Source of the DNA: Heliocybe sulcata
Lineage: Eukaryota; Basidiomycota; Agaricomycetes; Gloeophyllales; Gloeophyllaceae
Direction of reading: 5' to 3'
Length of the DNA stretch: 64,000 bases
NCBI GenBank assembly: GCA_004369045.1
Contig: ML213505.1
Span: forward strand, 186,001-250,000
A program made the translations under genes and the position numbers. This document shows positions 20,821-34,591 of this stretch, in pieces (positions within the stretch are counted from its first letter, which is position 1; each line of letters begins with the position of its first letter). The notes under the pieces were generated by a model that made no database searches, was not told where the DNA came from, and was given only the letters and a program-made list of their open reading frames with translations.

Positions 20821-22297
20821 TCATACGTCCCTCGCCTCGTCTACACAGCGCTTGTTCAATCCGGAGCTCCTATATGCATCTATAATCTCCTTGTCCAGCT
20901 TTGCCCAATGCCGCAACTTTTTTATCGGTTTCCGGTCGAGATCAATGATGGTGACGGGCTCCGGACCAGAGTTAGGTTGCCCCTCGTCCGACCCAGCCCC
21001 AGAGTTGAAGAACGTAGGACGAATGATGATAGAACAATCTTTGAATGTTCCGGAGAGGAGACTCATCATGGTGTAGTACCACACATTTTGAACGTCTGGA
21101 TGGTCATGATCCTGACTCTTTCTATTTGTCAGATATCGTTCGATAAGGGCTTCATAGTCATCAAGGGTCGGCTCCGGTCCTGTTGGCAACACATCGCCGC
21201 TAACATCGGCGCAACGATTCGCCCAAAGAGAGCATAGCCCCTCGATGTCGAGTGGATCAAGTGTCCGCTGCAGCTCCGAGATGATACCCAAAACACGAGA
21301 AGATAGGAGCACAGCGGTGAGCTGGGTTACAAATAGTTCCCGCAAGTCCACCTTCTCCGAGGGGGTGCAACTTGGTGACGAGTTTGTCATTGCATGCCGA
21401 AGGCTCACCATTGAAGCCGGCTAAGACGTTCCGTAAGGCTCAGTGGTCAAAGGTGTCCAGACGATGTATATTACGCACGTCGTGGGCTTGAAGAGTTTTA
21501 CCACCTACGAAGACTTTGAGGTTATTTATATGACCAGCCTTGCCATGCCATTCGTCCCATAGCGCGCCGAGAGCATTTGCCACTCGCTCCTCCTGACCTG
21601 AGTATAGGTCTAGAGGGCAGAATGTCACCGCGGCCGCTTCCCCATTGCGCGACTTAAGATACGAATGCATGCAATACCTGCAGGTCCGAGTCTTGATCGC
21701 TTTCGTATCTGGCGATAGATGCGTCGAACTGGGAAGAAATCCCCACTTCGGCTTCAAAGAGGATTAGTGCAAGCACAATGCATGAAACGCTGTCGAGCTC
21801 ACCTTTATTTCTAAAGACCAGCTTTCATTGGCTGTGAGGTCAGTAGCGAGTATCGCCTGAACGGCTGAAATATCAATCGCATCCTTCTTGCGTCGCAGAA
21901 CCGGACGACTGGGCTGTATGAGATCTGCTAATTGCGATAACCACGCAGGATCGGTGCCAATGAGGGACAACCGAGGTAGATACCGGTCGGGGATCAATCG
22001 TCGAATGATTCTGTTATGACATTGTATGGAAGATACGCTTGAATCCTCGTCTTCGTCTTCGCCCTTATTATTCCTGCGGTCACTTATTATTGTTGACGAG
22101 CGTTCAGAATGGTCCTCGTTCGAGTGGTCATTCGGCGAGCATAGTGCAATTTTCTTCAGACGGAGGACCATTCCATCGAATCGTGCGTCGGGCGCTCCCC
22201 TGTAGCTGAGAACCAATGTAGCGCCTCCTTCGGAGAGATACTGCCAGTCATTCGGATCCGTGTCCGAGATAGTATGGATGAGGCCCATAGTAGACAT
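20821..22297 (-). CDS. IPK1: Inositol-pentakisphosphate 2-kinase
   Basis: Three exons (22297-21803, 21751-21479, 21420-20821) over 51- and 58-bp introns give 455 residues. Recognisable family parts are the N-terminal DPNDWQYLSEGGATLVLSY with an ATP-loop-like Gly pair, MVLRLKK, the diagnostic EIKPKWGFLP joined across the first intron, and RTCRYCMHSYLK with its Cys-Cys-His zinc ligands. The late segment GTFKDCSIIIRP and VTIIDLDRKPIKKL, with the IDLD motif, also fits. The enzyme phosphorylates inositol 1,3,4,5,6-pentakisphosphate to phytate (InsP6), which supports mRNA export and other nuclear processes. The start at 22297 (MSTMGLIHTISDTD) is the ATG nearest the conserved region. It is divergent from the kinesin gene. 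Confidence 0.92.
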
Positions 22298-22827
22298 GAC
22301 GAACGGAGAACGGAAGCACGATATGAAGATTGCAATAAAGTCGAGGCCTCGAGCTGTCTTGATAAATGCAGATCCTGATTCGAGGCGTAGTGGAAATAAA
22401 TATGCGGAGATGATCTTCGAGGACAAACGGTGGCCTAAGGCAATACAAGGCTATGAACCTCCTTTCGTCGCTGCCTATATGCGGTCTAGTTCGACGGGTG
22501 GTCCCAACAACCTGAAGTCATGATATATGGCTAAGTAAGCGTTCCGACTGGATTCTGCACTTCCATATAGCTTGCATGGACGTGCCAATCCGAAGACATT
22601 ACATATAACTAGCGCTTGGGCGAGCCATAAGTAATGAGAAGCGTTGAGCGAGGGTTAATATTCTGCGAGAATTTGGCAGAGCGAAGCCACAGGCGCAATA
22701 ATTTGACCACTCCGCGCCACCCAAACAGGAAGTTCTGCGGCGGAATCCCGCCCAAATTCTGCCATCACCGGACTTCGGACTTGCCCTCGCTTACCTACCG
22801 GCAACACTGTCCTCGACGACGTCGACC
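22298..22827. promoter_or_regulatory. Divergent spacer between IPK1 and the kinesin gene
   Basis: About 530 bp between two divergent starts, expected to hold both promoters. I saw no gene and no clear repeat. Positions 22680-22760 contain two near-inverted short patches rich in GCGG/CCGC, of unclear meaning. Confidence 0.4.
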
Positions 22828-25800
22828 ATGGCGCCCCCGAGCGCGACGACCACCTCAATCCAAGTCGGTGAGTAGAGCCTTGGGCTCGCCTCTACTGCAC
22901 TCCCTGACACAGGCAACGTAGCCGTGCGTATCCGGCCGACGACCACCCAAGATGCGGCCTCCATTCCCCCTCGTTTCCAGCGCGCCGTCGTCCACCCCAT
23001 TTCCGATACAACTGTTGCAGTCGACCCGGTCTCTGCCCAACCAACTTCTGCAGGAGCGGGCACTGGTGCTTCACCTTCCTCCACTGGTTCCCAGAAGAAG
23101 CAGACTTTCATTTTCGACCAAGTTCACCCTCCGGATTCGACCCAACATGCGCTCTTTACCTCTACCGCCGAACCGCTCCTTAATCACTTCCTTGAAGGCT
23201 TCAACTGTACTATACTTGCATATGGCCAAACTAGTAGCGGGAAGACCTTCACTATGACCGGCATCGACCTGGACGCCGATCCTTCGGACCCCCATAATGG
23301 AATGGGTATCATTCCCAGAGCTGTTTCTACCTTATTCAAGCGAGCTAGGGCTCTCAAAGAGGAGCGTGGCAATACGTGGAATTACAGCATTAAAGGGTCG
23401 TTCATAGAAATCTATAACGAAGACCTGTTGGACCTTCTTGCGGACGATGGTACTGGCGCTCGCCGTGAAGTCCAAATCAGGGAAGATAAAGGTCATATCA
23501 TTTGGACTGGGTTACGCGAGGTAAATGTAAAGAACGCTACGGAAGTCATGGGGTAAGTGCCCTCCCCTTTGCTGTTCCATTTGGTTCCTAACCCGCGTGT
23601 AGCCTGATTCGTCAAGGCGCATCCATGCGGCGCACCAACGAAACTGACATGAACGCCCAATCCTCTCGCTCGCACGCGATCTTCTCGTTGACCCTCACAC
23701 AGAAGAAATTCACGGGCTCCAGCCCTCCTCCCCGCTCCTCTTCCCCGTTACCTCCTTCTGGCCGCTCCCCTTCTCGCCTTGCCAGACCCGGCTCGATGTA
23801 CGCCCCTTCAAATTCAAGAGTATCGTCGCCAACATTCGGCCGGCCGGGTACGCCGAGCTTTTCGACTGCGATGGACCGCGGGGGTCTCAGACCTCCGAGT
23901 TCCCTCGGACAGCAAGACGACGGAGGCGGTGAATGGGTTACGATCACGTCGAAGTTCCACTTCGTAGATCTTGCTGGGTCGGAACGAGTGCGTCGTCTTC
24001 TTTGCTGGTCTTCTGTCTTCGATCTGATCTCGTTATATATTTGGTAGCTTAAGCGGACGGCAGCTGCCGGAGAACGCGCGAAGGAGGGTATCTCCATCAA
24101 TAGCGGTCTGTTGGCTCTGGGGAATGTTATTTCTGCCCTTGGTGACCCTGCTCGCGCGAAGACCAATACGGCGACTCACATACCTTACCGTGATTCCAAG
24201 CTCACGCGACTTCTGCAAGACTCGTTGGGCGGCAATGCTCACACGCTTATGATCGCATGTGTTAGTCCGGCGGAGTGGAATGCAGGCGAAACCGTCAATA
24301 CCCTGAAGTACGCCAACCGTGCTAGGAACATCAAGAACAGGGTGACCCTGAACGAGAAGGAGGAGGGCTGGGACGACGTGGAATGGCTACAGACGACTGT
24401 CGCCCGACTGCGGAAGGAGTTGAAGACTATTAAGGAGAACGGCGGCAAGGGCGCTGGTGCGTCAACCGCCGGGGGTGCGGAGCCCGTTGAAGGCGCGTCC
24501 AAGAAGGTTTTGGACCAGATGGTACAGTTGCAGAGCAACTACGAGGACCTACGCGCAAAGTTCACCGACAGGACGGAGGAACTCACTCGATTACGACGCG
24601 AACTTGCTGAGAAGCAGGGGCAGTCGACATCGGGCGGCATGAACGCGACTGCCAGGTACGAAGAGATCGTAGGACCTGTCATCGAGGAATACGAGAAGAC
24701 TATCAATGCTATGGAAGCTGAGCTTAGCTTGAATAGAGCGGCCCTGAGGCACACCAACGATCTCTACGAAGAGAAGGAGGCTGAGTTGGCTGAGGTGACG
24801 GAGAAGAGTCAGCAGACGGAGTTGTATGTGGATGAGCTCAAGCTGCGGGTCTCAAAGTTGACAGAGCGAGAGGCGTCGACCGAGGTATGCTTCTGTCTCT
24901 TTTGATGGGCTCCACCAGCTAATCGATTTGTAGGCATACGTTCGTGACTTGGAGGAGAAGATCAAACACTACGACGAGAGTACTCTCAGCTCGAGCGAAT
25001 CGATGACGGACCTCAAGAAGGAGATCACGCGATATAAGGATGCCGAGTCCCACACTACGGAATACATTGCTGATCTCGAAGCTCGTCTCGCTCGAGCCGA
25101 CGAGTCTGTCCAGGAACTTCGAAAGCGAGTCGATAGTCTGGAGACTGAATGCGACCGCCGCAGACAAGAGGTCGAGGTCTTGCAGTCACGCTTGGAAAGC
25201 TTGCAGAATGATGGGCAGGCATGGAGAGACGACCTTGAGGAAAGGGAGAAGCGCGTAAAGGAGTTGCAATTGAAGATGCAAGAGTGGGAGGCCAAGAAGA
25301 AGGAGGCTGGCGAAGAACGGGCTCGTCTCGGTAGCATGGTCGACAAGGTCGCTCGCGCTCGTCAGAGTTTCAGGCCCGACGGTACTTCAGCCCCCACCCC
25401 GACCACGAACGGGACTCACAACGATGACGAGACCGCAGAAGATCAACTTGCAGCCCTCCAGAAGACGCATGCGCAGACGTTGGCCGATCTTTCCTCGGTT
25501 ACGAACAAGTACCGCGATGCGCTACGTGAGATCTCTGACTTGGCCGCCCAGATCCAGGAAGCCAAGCTCAGCAATGCAGTTCCGTCTGATGCTGCAGAGA
25601 GAAGTATGGAGATACCGCCATTCAGGCGCCGTAAGAGTCCCCGGTCCAGAGAATCAAGCGATTCGCATCACAGTCCCGCATCGGGGAAGCGTTTTTTATT
25701 CCGACATGCGGCCTCGTCGGAGTCGCTTCACTTGAGGTGAATATACTTATCATTTGTTTTGATGGCGTTGGGTTGACATGGCTACTTACGTAGGTCGCAC

Positions 25801-28800
25801 TCACAATCGCTTTCACAGTCGCAGTCGCTCTCGCAGGAGCTTTCCTTGGTCCAATCTCGCAATCCATCTGTTTCCAGTCAAGGAAGTAGTAGCTCCGGCT
25901 CGCATTCCCCCTCGCACTCTCTGCTTGAGTCTCGACCTAACCTCTCCATATCCCTTCCACTAAACGGCGTCCCTGGCCCTAATACTGGCGAGAGGTCTGT
26001 CTCAAGCATGGAGAAGGAAATCATGAGACTTCAGGAGGTCCTGAAGGAGCGTGAGGCTGAGATAGCTCATCTTGAAGGATCTCTGCAGGCGAAGGGACGG
26101 GAGGACATCTTCACAGAGCCGCACAGCCTTCCGGAGGAGCAAGTGACCGCCAATCCTGACCTTTCGCCCAAGACCATGCATAATTTCAATGTGATCCGAC
26201 AAAGTTTCCAAAACGGGGTTAACGGCCACATCAGGGCAGATTCCATGTCAGCCTCGGATACCGACGAGTCCCTTGAGAGGCTGAACGAGCTTATGCGGTC
26301 AGTTTAGACCTTCACCATCTATCCCTCTGAGACTCTCAACTCTGTTACAGGTCAATGGCGCAAAAGGAGTCCCAGCATCGAGAGATTGTGGAGGGCCTCA
26401 ACTCAGAGTTAGCTCAAGTCCGTCGGCAGTGCGACGAACTGACTGCTTTGTCTCGCGATCAGGTGTGTAATAGTAGGGCTGCCCGGTCCTGTTAACTCAG
26501 CGACTTTCTAGACGCACAACATGTCCACGGAATTGGCTGCATTACACGAAAAGCATGATCAAAACATCATGCTTCTGGAGCTGGCCCACCAACAAGAAGC
26601 GGAGCTCGAGAAGCAGCTGAAGCAGGCAGAAAGCGATCACCAAGCTGCTGTGACGCAGTTGCGGACTGAGCACGAACAGGCGTTGCAAGCCAAGGCTGAT
26701 GAGCTAGACACCATCTTAGCGCGGCTGAGGGAGGAGCATGAAGTTTCCGTCAGTTCGCTGAGGACGCAGTTGTCGGAAGTTTCCTCTGCTCTTGAGAAGG
26801 CTCACGGCGAGCATACCGAGGCGTTTGGCAAATTGCATTCAGACCGTGAGGAAGAGTTGCGTCGGCGCATCGACGAGGCCAACGAGGTCCTGCAACGCGC
26901 GCGAGAGGAACACGAGTCTGCTCTCGCCAAAGCAGCTGCTCTGCAAGAGGAGGCGCTTAAGAAGAAAGACCAGGAAATCATTGCCACGCTTGCGCGCAGA
27001 GAAGAGGAGTACGACAATGCTCTTCAGAAGCTGCGGGCTGAGCACGAGCGGGCCTTGGAGAAACAGAGTGCCGATTCCTCATCCAACTTGCAACGTCTGC
27101 GGGAGGAGCACGCCTCTGAGCTCCGACAGCTAGAGATCACGTATCGCGGGAGCATATCGCAGTCTCAGTCTTCTCTGGACACCTCTATGGTCGAGCTCAA
27201 GCAGGAATTCTCGGACCTTACGAACAAGAAGGAAGCTGCCTTCAGCGAGCAGCTGGCCAAGGCTGAGGCAGACCGTTCAGCTGCTTTGTCAACGATGGAG
27301 CAGGAGCACAGCACGATGCTGGACAAACTGCGTTCGGAGCATGCTACCGCACTAGAGGACCTGCAGCGTCGGCTGGCGAATGAAACGGAGTCGCAGCGGC
27401 AGTCGCAATCCTCCTTGGCTCAGGCTCGCGAAGAGCTTGATGCTGCGTTGGCTAGCCTGAAAGAGCAACATGCTGTGGCTATGCAGGAAATAGAGCGCGG
27501 GCATGAATCCGAGATCGCGAAGATCAAGGCCGATCATGAAGCCACTCTTGCCGACGTAAAGGCATCGGCTGAGCAAGAACGATCATCCCTCCTTCGATCA
27601 CATACTGAGGAGATGGCCAAGATTAGATCGGACCATCAACAGGCCATGGCCGAAGTTCAAGCTAATCTCGTCGCTGCGGAGGATCTGCGTAGACAGGCTC
27701 TGGATGAGGCCAGGTCTCAAAGCCAGCGTCTTCTGGAAGATGAAATGGCGAAATTCCAGAGTCTTCTCCGCGAAGCGGAGGACAGGCACAACCAGGAACG
27801 GGGCACGATGCGGAAGGATCATGATCTGTTACTGGACGAGCTAGCGTCCTATAAGGCAGCCAGCGAGGAGTATGATCTGGCTCGCGAGGAGACGCGCAAG
27901 CAGCACGAAGACATTATAGGCAAGAAGGATGGTGAGATCGGCCGGTTGGGCGGTCTTCTGTCTGAGAGTCATAACGAGCGAGAGAAGCTGAAGTCCGACC
28001 TGGAGAAACTCAGGGCCGAACTCGTGAACACCCGCAGTCAACAGTCCAAGCTTGTCCAGGAGGCCTCGAAACGGCAGTCCCTCGTCGATGAATTAGAACG
28101 GCATCGCTCTGAGCTTGCCGAAGCCCAAGAGACTCTGCAGCGTACTCGCGATGAGCGAGATCAGCTCATGGCTGAGAAGACGCGGCAGGACGGAATCGTT
28201 AAGGATCTGCAAGCACAAGTCTCGCACAGCAACCCAGCGCCCGACCCTCCAGCCCGACCCACAATCTCCGAGCGGTCTATATCGTATGCGCGAGCAAACG
28301 GCTTGCCCCCAGCGAAACTTCCTCCCTCTACTCCGCCCCCCGCTGTTCCTCCGCCGCCGCCTCCTGTTCAGAAGTCTGTCTCTGAGCATGGCATGACTGC
28401 CTCATCGCATTCCAGTGCGATCACGTCTGCCTCTTCTCGGGATTCTGGACTTGATTCACCCAACACCTCTGTGGCACACTCGAGTTTCGACGTCAACCTC
28501 GCTACTAAAGTCGAGGAGCAGGGCAAACACATTGAGGAGCAGGAAGCGATGATCAAAACCCTTAACAAGCAGCTCACGCATTGCGAGGGCGACCTCCAGG
28601 CTCACATGGACATGGTAAGCCGCTTAGAGTCGTCTCTTGGCGATTCGGAGAAGAACCGTAAGTGGAACCTGTTTCAGTCGCATCAACGTAACTAAGGCTG
28701 ACTGATTTTGTCCTTAAACAGTCCGCAAAGCTCGCATGCATGCTACGGAGCTTGCGCGGGAACGGGACACGCTTAATACCCGGATCGAAGGCCTTCAGAA

Positions 28801-28978
28801 AGAACTAACTGAGACCAAGCGGGAAGTTGTCAATGTCCGGCGTTCCATCGTGGAAGAGAAGCAATCCCTCGAGAGCCGACTCGACGAAGAACGCCGAGCC
28901 AAGGAACGGGCGCGGGCGCAACTCGACAGTCGGATGGAAGAACTTCAACGACGGAAGTCGAAATTCGCCTGCCTATGA
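22828..28978 (+). CDS. Kinesin-4/KIF4-like motor with very long coiled coil
   Basis: The start exon (22828-22867) joins across a 45-bp intron to the motor: [19 protein letters not shown], the P-loop [13 protein letters not shown] (about 23224-23262), [14 protein letters not shown], switch [14 protein letters not shown], switch II DLAGSER (exon end near 23990), and [11 protein letters not shown] with [19 protein letters not shown]. The neck follows with [13 protein letters not shown]. From about 24370 the protein is almost all heptad coiled coil, interrupted by a Ser/Gln-rich segment (about 25800-25900), a Pro-rich hinge (about 28230-28370), and a final coil ending RRKSKFACL. Two Ser/Pro-rich loops are inserted in the motor near 23715-23930. 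Kinesin-4 motors act at microtubule plus ends and in spindle midzones or organelle transport. The exact subfamily is an inference from the motor. No truncation was seen. Confidence 0.92.
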
Positions 28979-29510
28979 TCCATTCCTTCCCCGCCAAGCT
29001 GTGTCACCCGATGCCGACGAATTCCCCACCCTCATTCCCCGTGCATTCTCTGCCGTGCTTATGTTTATTATCGCTCTGTCTCATATTTACTTTGGCCAAT
29101 TGCTGGCATAGTCTCTCCTTTATTGTATCTTGTTCTGTTGGAAGTATAGCGGTTATATTATTTGGATACCCACTCTCGTTTATCCCCTATGAACTCCTAT
29201 CTCGTCGCTCCATGTTCTACTACGTACTACAATCGCCATGCTATATAATAGACAGGGAAATACCATAGGCAGTGATCGCTGTCACATACGACGTTGAAAT
29301 GCACCCAACGGTGATGCTCACTTATGACGAGAAGGAGGAGCGGGGTGGGGGAAAAGCTCGGCTAATTCCCCGGACTCTGTCCCGGACCGGAGTAGACTAT
29401 TACAGCCTAGACTTTCGGATCTCCCCAGTTGACCTCATAAGCTGTTGCCTGACCTTAAATCTGGTTGTAAACAACGCCCGCAAACATTTCTCACCTGCCT
29501 ATCGTCTCCC
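28979..29510. other. Spacer of about 530 bp
   Basis: This lies between the kinesin stop and the SDR start on the same strand. It holds a pyrimidine- and T-rich 3' UTR stretch (about 29040-29240) and the SDR promoter. No other gene was seen. Confidence 0.5.
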
Positions 29511-31073
<1,563 letters not shown>

Positions 31074-31391
31074 TCAACCAGTCTGGAAGCGTCATCACTA
31101 TCAATGTACATTTGCATAATTGCCCACTGTCATAGAGGTATACTATAATTATCAGCAATGAGGGGCTAGTCGACATGGGACGAGGGACAATGGCATTTCT
31201 AGCCGGTTTTAGTAGAGTACAAGAGTTCCTCTTCAGAATACCCAGAAGTAATAGAATCTTTGTAGCCCACATAGCTCCTCGTCAGGCTTTCAGGTACCGG
31301 GATTAATGTCACAGTACTCCTTATGCCGGCGGGAGAATGAGAGTGGCAACGTGTATAGCCACAGGTAATTCCCGGTGGCTCATATACTATA
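31074..31391. other. Spacer upstream of the TA-flanked element
   Basis: This is the 3' flank of the SDR gene. AT-rich sequence leads up to the inverted-repeat element. No gene was seen. Confidence 0.5.
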
Positions 31392-32356
31392 GGTGTGGAC
31401 TTTGGCGAAATTAACTATAATTAAATAATTAACTCGAAGAGGGAGGAGAAGGAAGAGAGGAGATAGCTATTCGTCAGGAATAGGTAGAATTCTAAAACTT
31501 GTAGAATAGCTGGAATACATTTGTAGTTCCTGACGGTGGCATTTCCGGTTTTTTTTTAGCCTGGAACACCCTTCCGGATCCAGGACAGGCCTTTCCATTA
31601 AGCTTACGGGACCTATCTCAGCTCAGCTTCGCGGCGCTACGCGCCGCCCAGCTCTCGGATCGCACTCTGACACATGCACAGCAAACATTTGGCAAACTGT
31701 ATTATACAACAGAATGTGAGTGCAATTTACAGCTCAATTCGCGCCAAGTACTCACAAAGCTTTCTCTTCTCGGAAGCGGCGCTACGCGCCGCAGTATTAC
31801 TTCCTCAGGCTTCGGAAAACCTATCACATATTTATAGACCTTCCCCACCCCTCTCAGGGCTTAGAACCTTCATCCATGAAGTCCAAATATCTGTAGAAGT
31901 TCAGAAAACATCGAATAAAGCATAAAATGCTGATTTTTTCTGGTCGGCGCTGCCGCGCCGTACCTAAAAAATATACCAGATAAGTAGAACAGCCATTTCT
32001 CTATATGCTTAAGCTATCATAGCTTCAGCATCTTGCACCCGGGGCACAGCAGCATGAATACAGTCAGGAATTGACATAGAATCTGTATGCCACAGCCGTG
32101 AGAACCAGTACAAACTCCGAACTGCCTCTCGAACTGCAACTTGCGACGTCTTCGCGTTTGTGCAGAGATGTACCTGCAGTACAAACGCATACTGCTGTGT
32201 TCTATGCTTCTCGAGGCATAGCCTGTTTTCTGGCCAGTATGGTCTACTGTCATAATATGAATATTATCGCAAGATGACATTGCGCCACAGGTGTGGGAGT
32301 GTTTTCGAAGTCCGAGCTATATTTCGAACTCAGTTATAGATCTATATGTCCACACC
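31392..32356. mobile_element. Candidate non-autonomous DNA transposon, 965 bp, TA-flanked
   Basis: The stretch begins with GGTGTGGAC (31392-31400) and ends with its exact inverse GTCCACACC (32348-32356). A TA dinucleotide sits directly outside on each side (31390-31391 and 32357-32358), as in Tc1/mariner-type target sites. The interior is AT-rich, has no intact transposase, and contains three GC-rich hairpins. One minus-strand frame of 87 codons (32017-32280) has no recognised domain. The terminal match is short (9 bp, with weaker similarity beyond), so the element call is moderate. It could be a decayed or deletion-derived copy. Confidence 0.55.
31631..31960. repeat. Three GC-rich hairpins sharing a GCGGCGC core
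   Basis: Two identical 17-nt palindromes, GCGGCGC-TAC-GCGCCGC, lie at 31631-31647 and 31776-31792. A related one, CGGCGC-TGCC-GCGCCG, lies at 31945-31960. Each has perfect arms of 6-7 bp. They stand out in AT-rich surroundings and all lie inside the 965-bp element. Confidence 0.8.
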
Positions 32357-32366
32357 TATTATAGTT

Positions 32367-32508
32367 GGGGGAGCTTGCTCCCCCTTTTGTTACGCTAGGG
32401 GAGGCCAAAATCGTTAGTGCCGGCCAACCCTAGCGTAAGGTTAGAACCACGTGGCGCGCCCGCTTTCAGTGTGCTGCGTTCCCACACAATGCAGCGTAGC
32501 CACGTGGT
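32367..32508. repeat. Run of nested palindromes beside the assembly gap
   Basis: Three consecutive inverted repeats are seen. GGGGGAGC-TT-GCTCCCCC occupies 32367-32384. A second has 17-bp arms with two mismatches, beginning TTACGCTAGGG at 32390 and closing with CCCTAGCGTAA at 32438. ACCACGTGGC (32446-32455) is repeated inverted as GCCACGTGGT (32499-32508), with GCTGC/GCAGC and GTGTG/CACAC inside. They may be ends of further transposable elements, and such structure could have contributed to the gap. Confidence 0.75.
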
Positions 32509-32589
32509 GCATCCGGCCTTCACCCCCGAGCCCCGAGCCCCGAAAACATGTAAATACACATAGCTTACCCGTCCTTTTAGCTCTTGTGT

Positions 32590-33114
32590 NNNNNNNNNNN
32601 NNNNNNNNNNNNNNNNNNNNNNNNNNNNNNNNNNNNNNNNNNNNNNNNNNNNNNNNNNNNNNNNNNNNNNNNNNNNNNNNNNNNNNNNNNNNNNNNNNNN
32701 NNNNNNNNNNNNNNNNNNNNNNNNNNNNNNNNNNNNNNNNNNNNNNNNNNNNNNNNNNNNNNNNNNNNNNNNNNNNNNNNNNNNNNNNNNNNNNNNNNNN
32801 NNNNNNNNNNNNNNNNNNNNNNNNNNNNNNNNNNNNNNNNNNNNNNNNNNNNNNNNNNNNNNNNNNNNNNNNNNNNNNNNNNNNNNNNNNNNNNNNNNNN
32901 NNNNNNNNNNNNNNNNNNNNNNNNNNNNNNNNNNNNNNNNNNNNNNNNNNNNNNNNNNNNNNNNNNNNNNNNNNNNNNNNNNNNNNNNNNNNNNNNNNNN
33001 NNNNNNNNNNNNNNNNNNNNNNNNNNNNNNNNNNNNNNNNNNNNNNNNNNNNNNNNNNNNNNNNNNNNNNNNNNNNNNNNNNNNNNNNNNNNNNNNNNNN
33101 NNNNNNNNNNNNNN
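32590..33114. other. Assembly gap (525 N)
   Basis: Unsequenced bases. Any frames reported across it are artefacts. The true size is unknown, since such gaps are often estimated. It lies upstream of WC-2, so part of that promoter may be missing. Confidence 0.99.
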
Positions 33115-33347
33115 ATATTCATTTGGAAACTGATTAGAATTGTGTAATGTACTCAGATAAAATAAGCTCTCCCTGAAGTAGGTGGGAAACCCACATACAA
33201 GCCATATTATAACTGCCTTCCCGGTAGGCACAATTCCATTTCTGACTGAACGCCACCGCACTTTGACATTGCTTCCGTGCACCACAACGTCAGTATGCTC
33301 AGCGCCTTTTGCGGGCTAATTTGGCCCCCATCTCTCCGTTGCCATCC

Positions 33348-34591
33348 ATGTCTAACGCTGCGGTAGTCGCATCATCAAGCGTGACCTTGCAGTCTGGCGC
33401 TGGAAGCCCGAAACCGGTGGTCTTCGAGTTTACCAAGAGGAAAAGATGGGCGGACTTACTGATAACGGAACTGTCGGACGCAGTTATCCTCATACTGTCG
33501 CCGGCAGGGAAGGTGTGGTTCTGCGGGAACGCGGTGTCTGAACTGCTTGGCTGGCGAGATGAGGAACTCATAGACCAAGACTTCACGGAGTTTATGAATG
33601 GTGAGAGTGGCTGGCGCTTCGCCCGTCGATACAATCACTGAGGTGGCTCTGCAGCGGAAGACCAGATCAAGTTTCTAGATGCCTTCAACGACTCGTGTCG
33701 GATGCGGAAGGAATTACTGTGCTATTGTCGGCTGAAGTGGAAGAATGAGTTCTCGCAGGACTCCCGGGATTATAGCACGAATCCGAAGGAGGTGTTGTTT
33801 GAGCTGAAGGGATATCCTCATTATGTCGCTGATGAGGCGGAGAGCAACTGTTTTTTTGCCATGGCGAGACCGTATCCGAGCCGTAATACCGCTATGTGAG
33901 TGTTGTCTTTGGAACTGATTCTCAAGCGGCTAATCAGTACCCAGGCTGAACACCTTCCTGGAGTTGAAGATGGAAAATGAGCGCCTCCAGCAGCGCCTCA
34001 ACGAGCTCCAGCAGCGCGCAGCTCAAAAGGCCGGAAATCCGTTGTCACCCGACGGCTTTTCAACCTACAGCAGCTCAATACCGCTGTCGATGCCCATTTC
34101 ATTAAACTCGCAACTGTCGGAAGGGTACTACTCCCGCCAGTCTGTGGCAGGCTCTCAGTATGACAGCAATAACTACGACTTGGCGTACCGAGGCTTGCCG
34201 AGCTATGGCACGAACCGGGGCTTGGATGCGGTACTGGAGGACGATAACGATGATAGTGCGAGGAGGAAAAAGGTACGGATTTTTTCTCGGTGTAGACATC
34301 TGCAGCTGAAGATCACATATAGCTTAAGAAGACCCACCTCGGCGACCAGCACGTCTGCGTTACCTGCGGTCGGACGGACTCGCCTGAATGGCGGAAGGTG
34401 AGCACCTCGTTTCGTTTGATGTTCGCTTGCCTGATTGTATTTTCTAGGGTCCCCAAGGCCCGAAGACGCTTTGCAATGCGTGTGGACTTCGGTGGGCAAA
34501 GCAGCAGCGCAAGTTCGATACGGACGTTGGGGAGGGTAATGCAGATACATCACAAGCGCAGGGTCCCTCGTCAGGTTCAGGCATGTACTAG
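33348..34591 (+). CDS. wc-2: White collar-2 type PAS-GATA transcription factor
   Basis: Five exons (33348-33600, 33655-33895, 33945-34272, 34323-34397, 34448-34591) give 346 residues. A single PAS domain comes first: [24 protein letters not shown], then [18 protein letters not shown], and [20 protein letters not shown] short coiled segment follows ([19 protein letters not shown]), then a GATA zinc finger, [17 protein letters not shown]...LCNAC, with the 18-residue loop of fungal GATA factors. An intron splits the finger after WRK. In fungi WC-2 dimerises with the photoreceptor WC-1 to drive blue-light gene expression. The LOV photoreceptor residues are absent, as expected for WC-2. The ATG at 33348 is the first in frame. 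Confidence 0.95.

Noticed and set aside
21431-21450. tRNA A-box-like string
   Set aside because: It lies in an IPK1 intron and has no B box or cloverleaf.
32367-32398. Helitron-like 3' end (hairpin, ten bases, CTAG)
   Set aside because: The base after CTAG is G instead of T, no 5' TC end was found, and the hairpin sits among other palindromes.
32395-33285. Long open frames spanning the N run
   Set aside because: The frames are artefacts of unknown bases.
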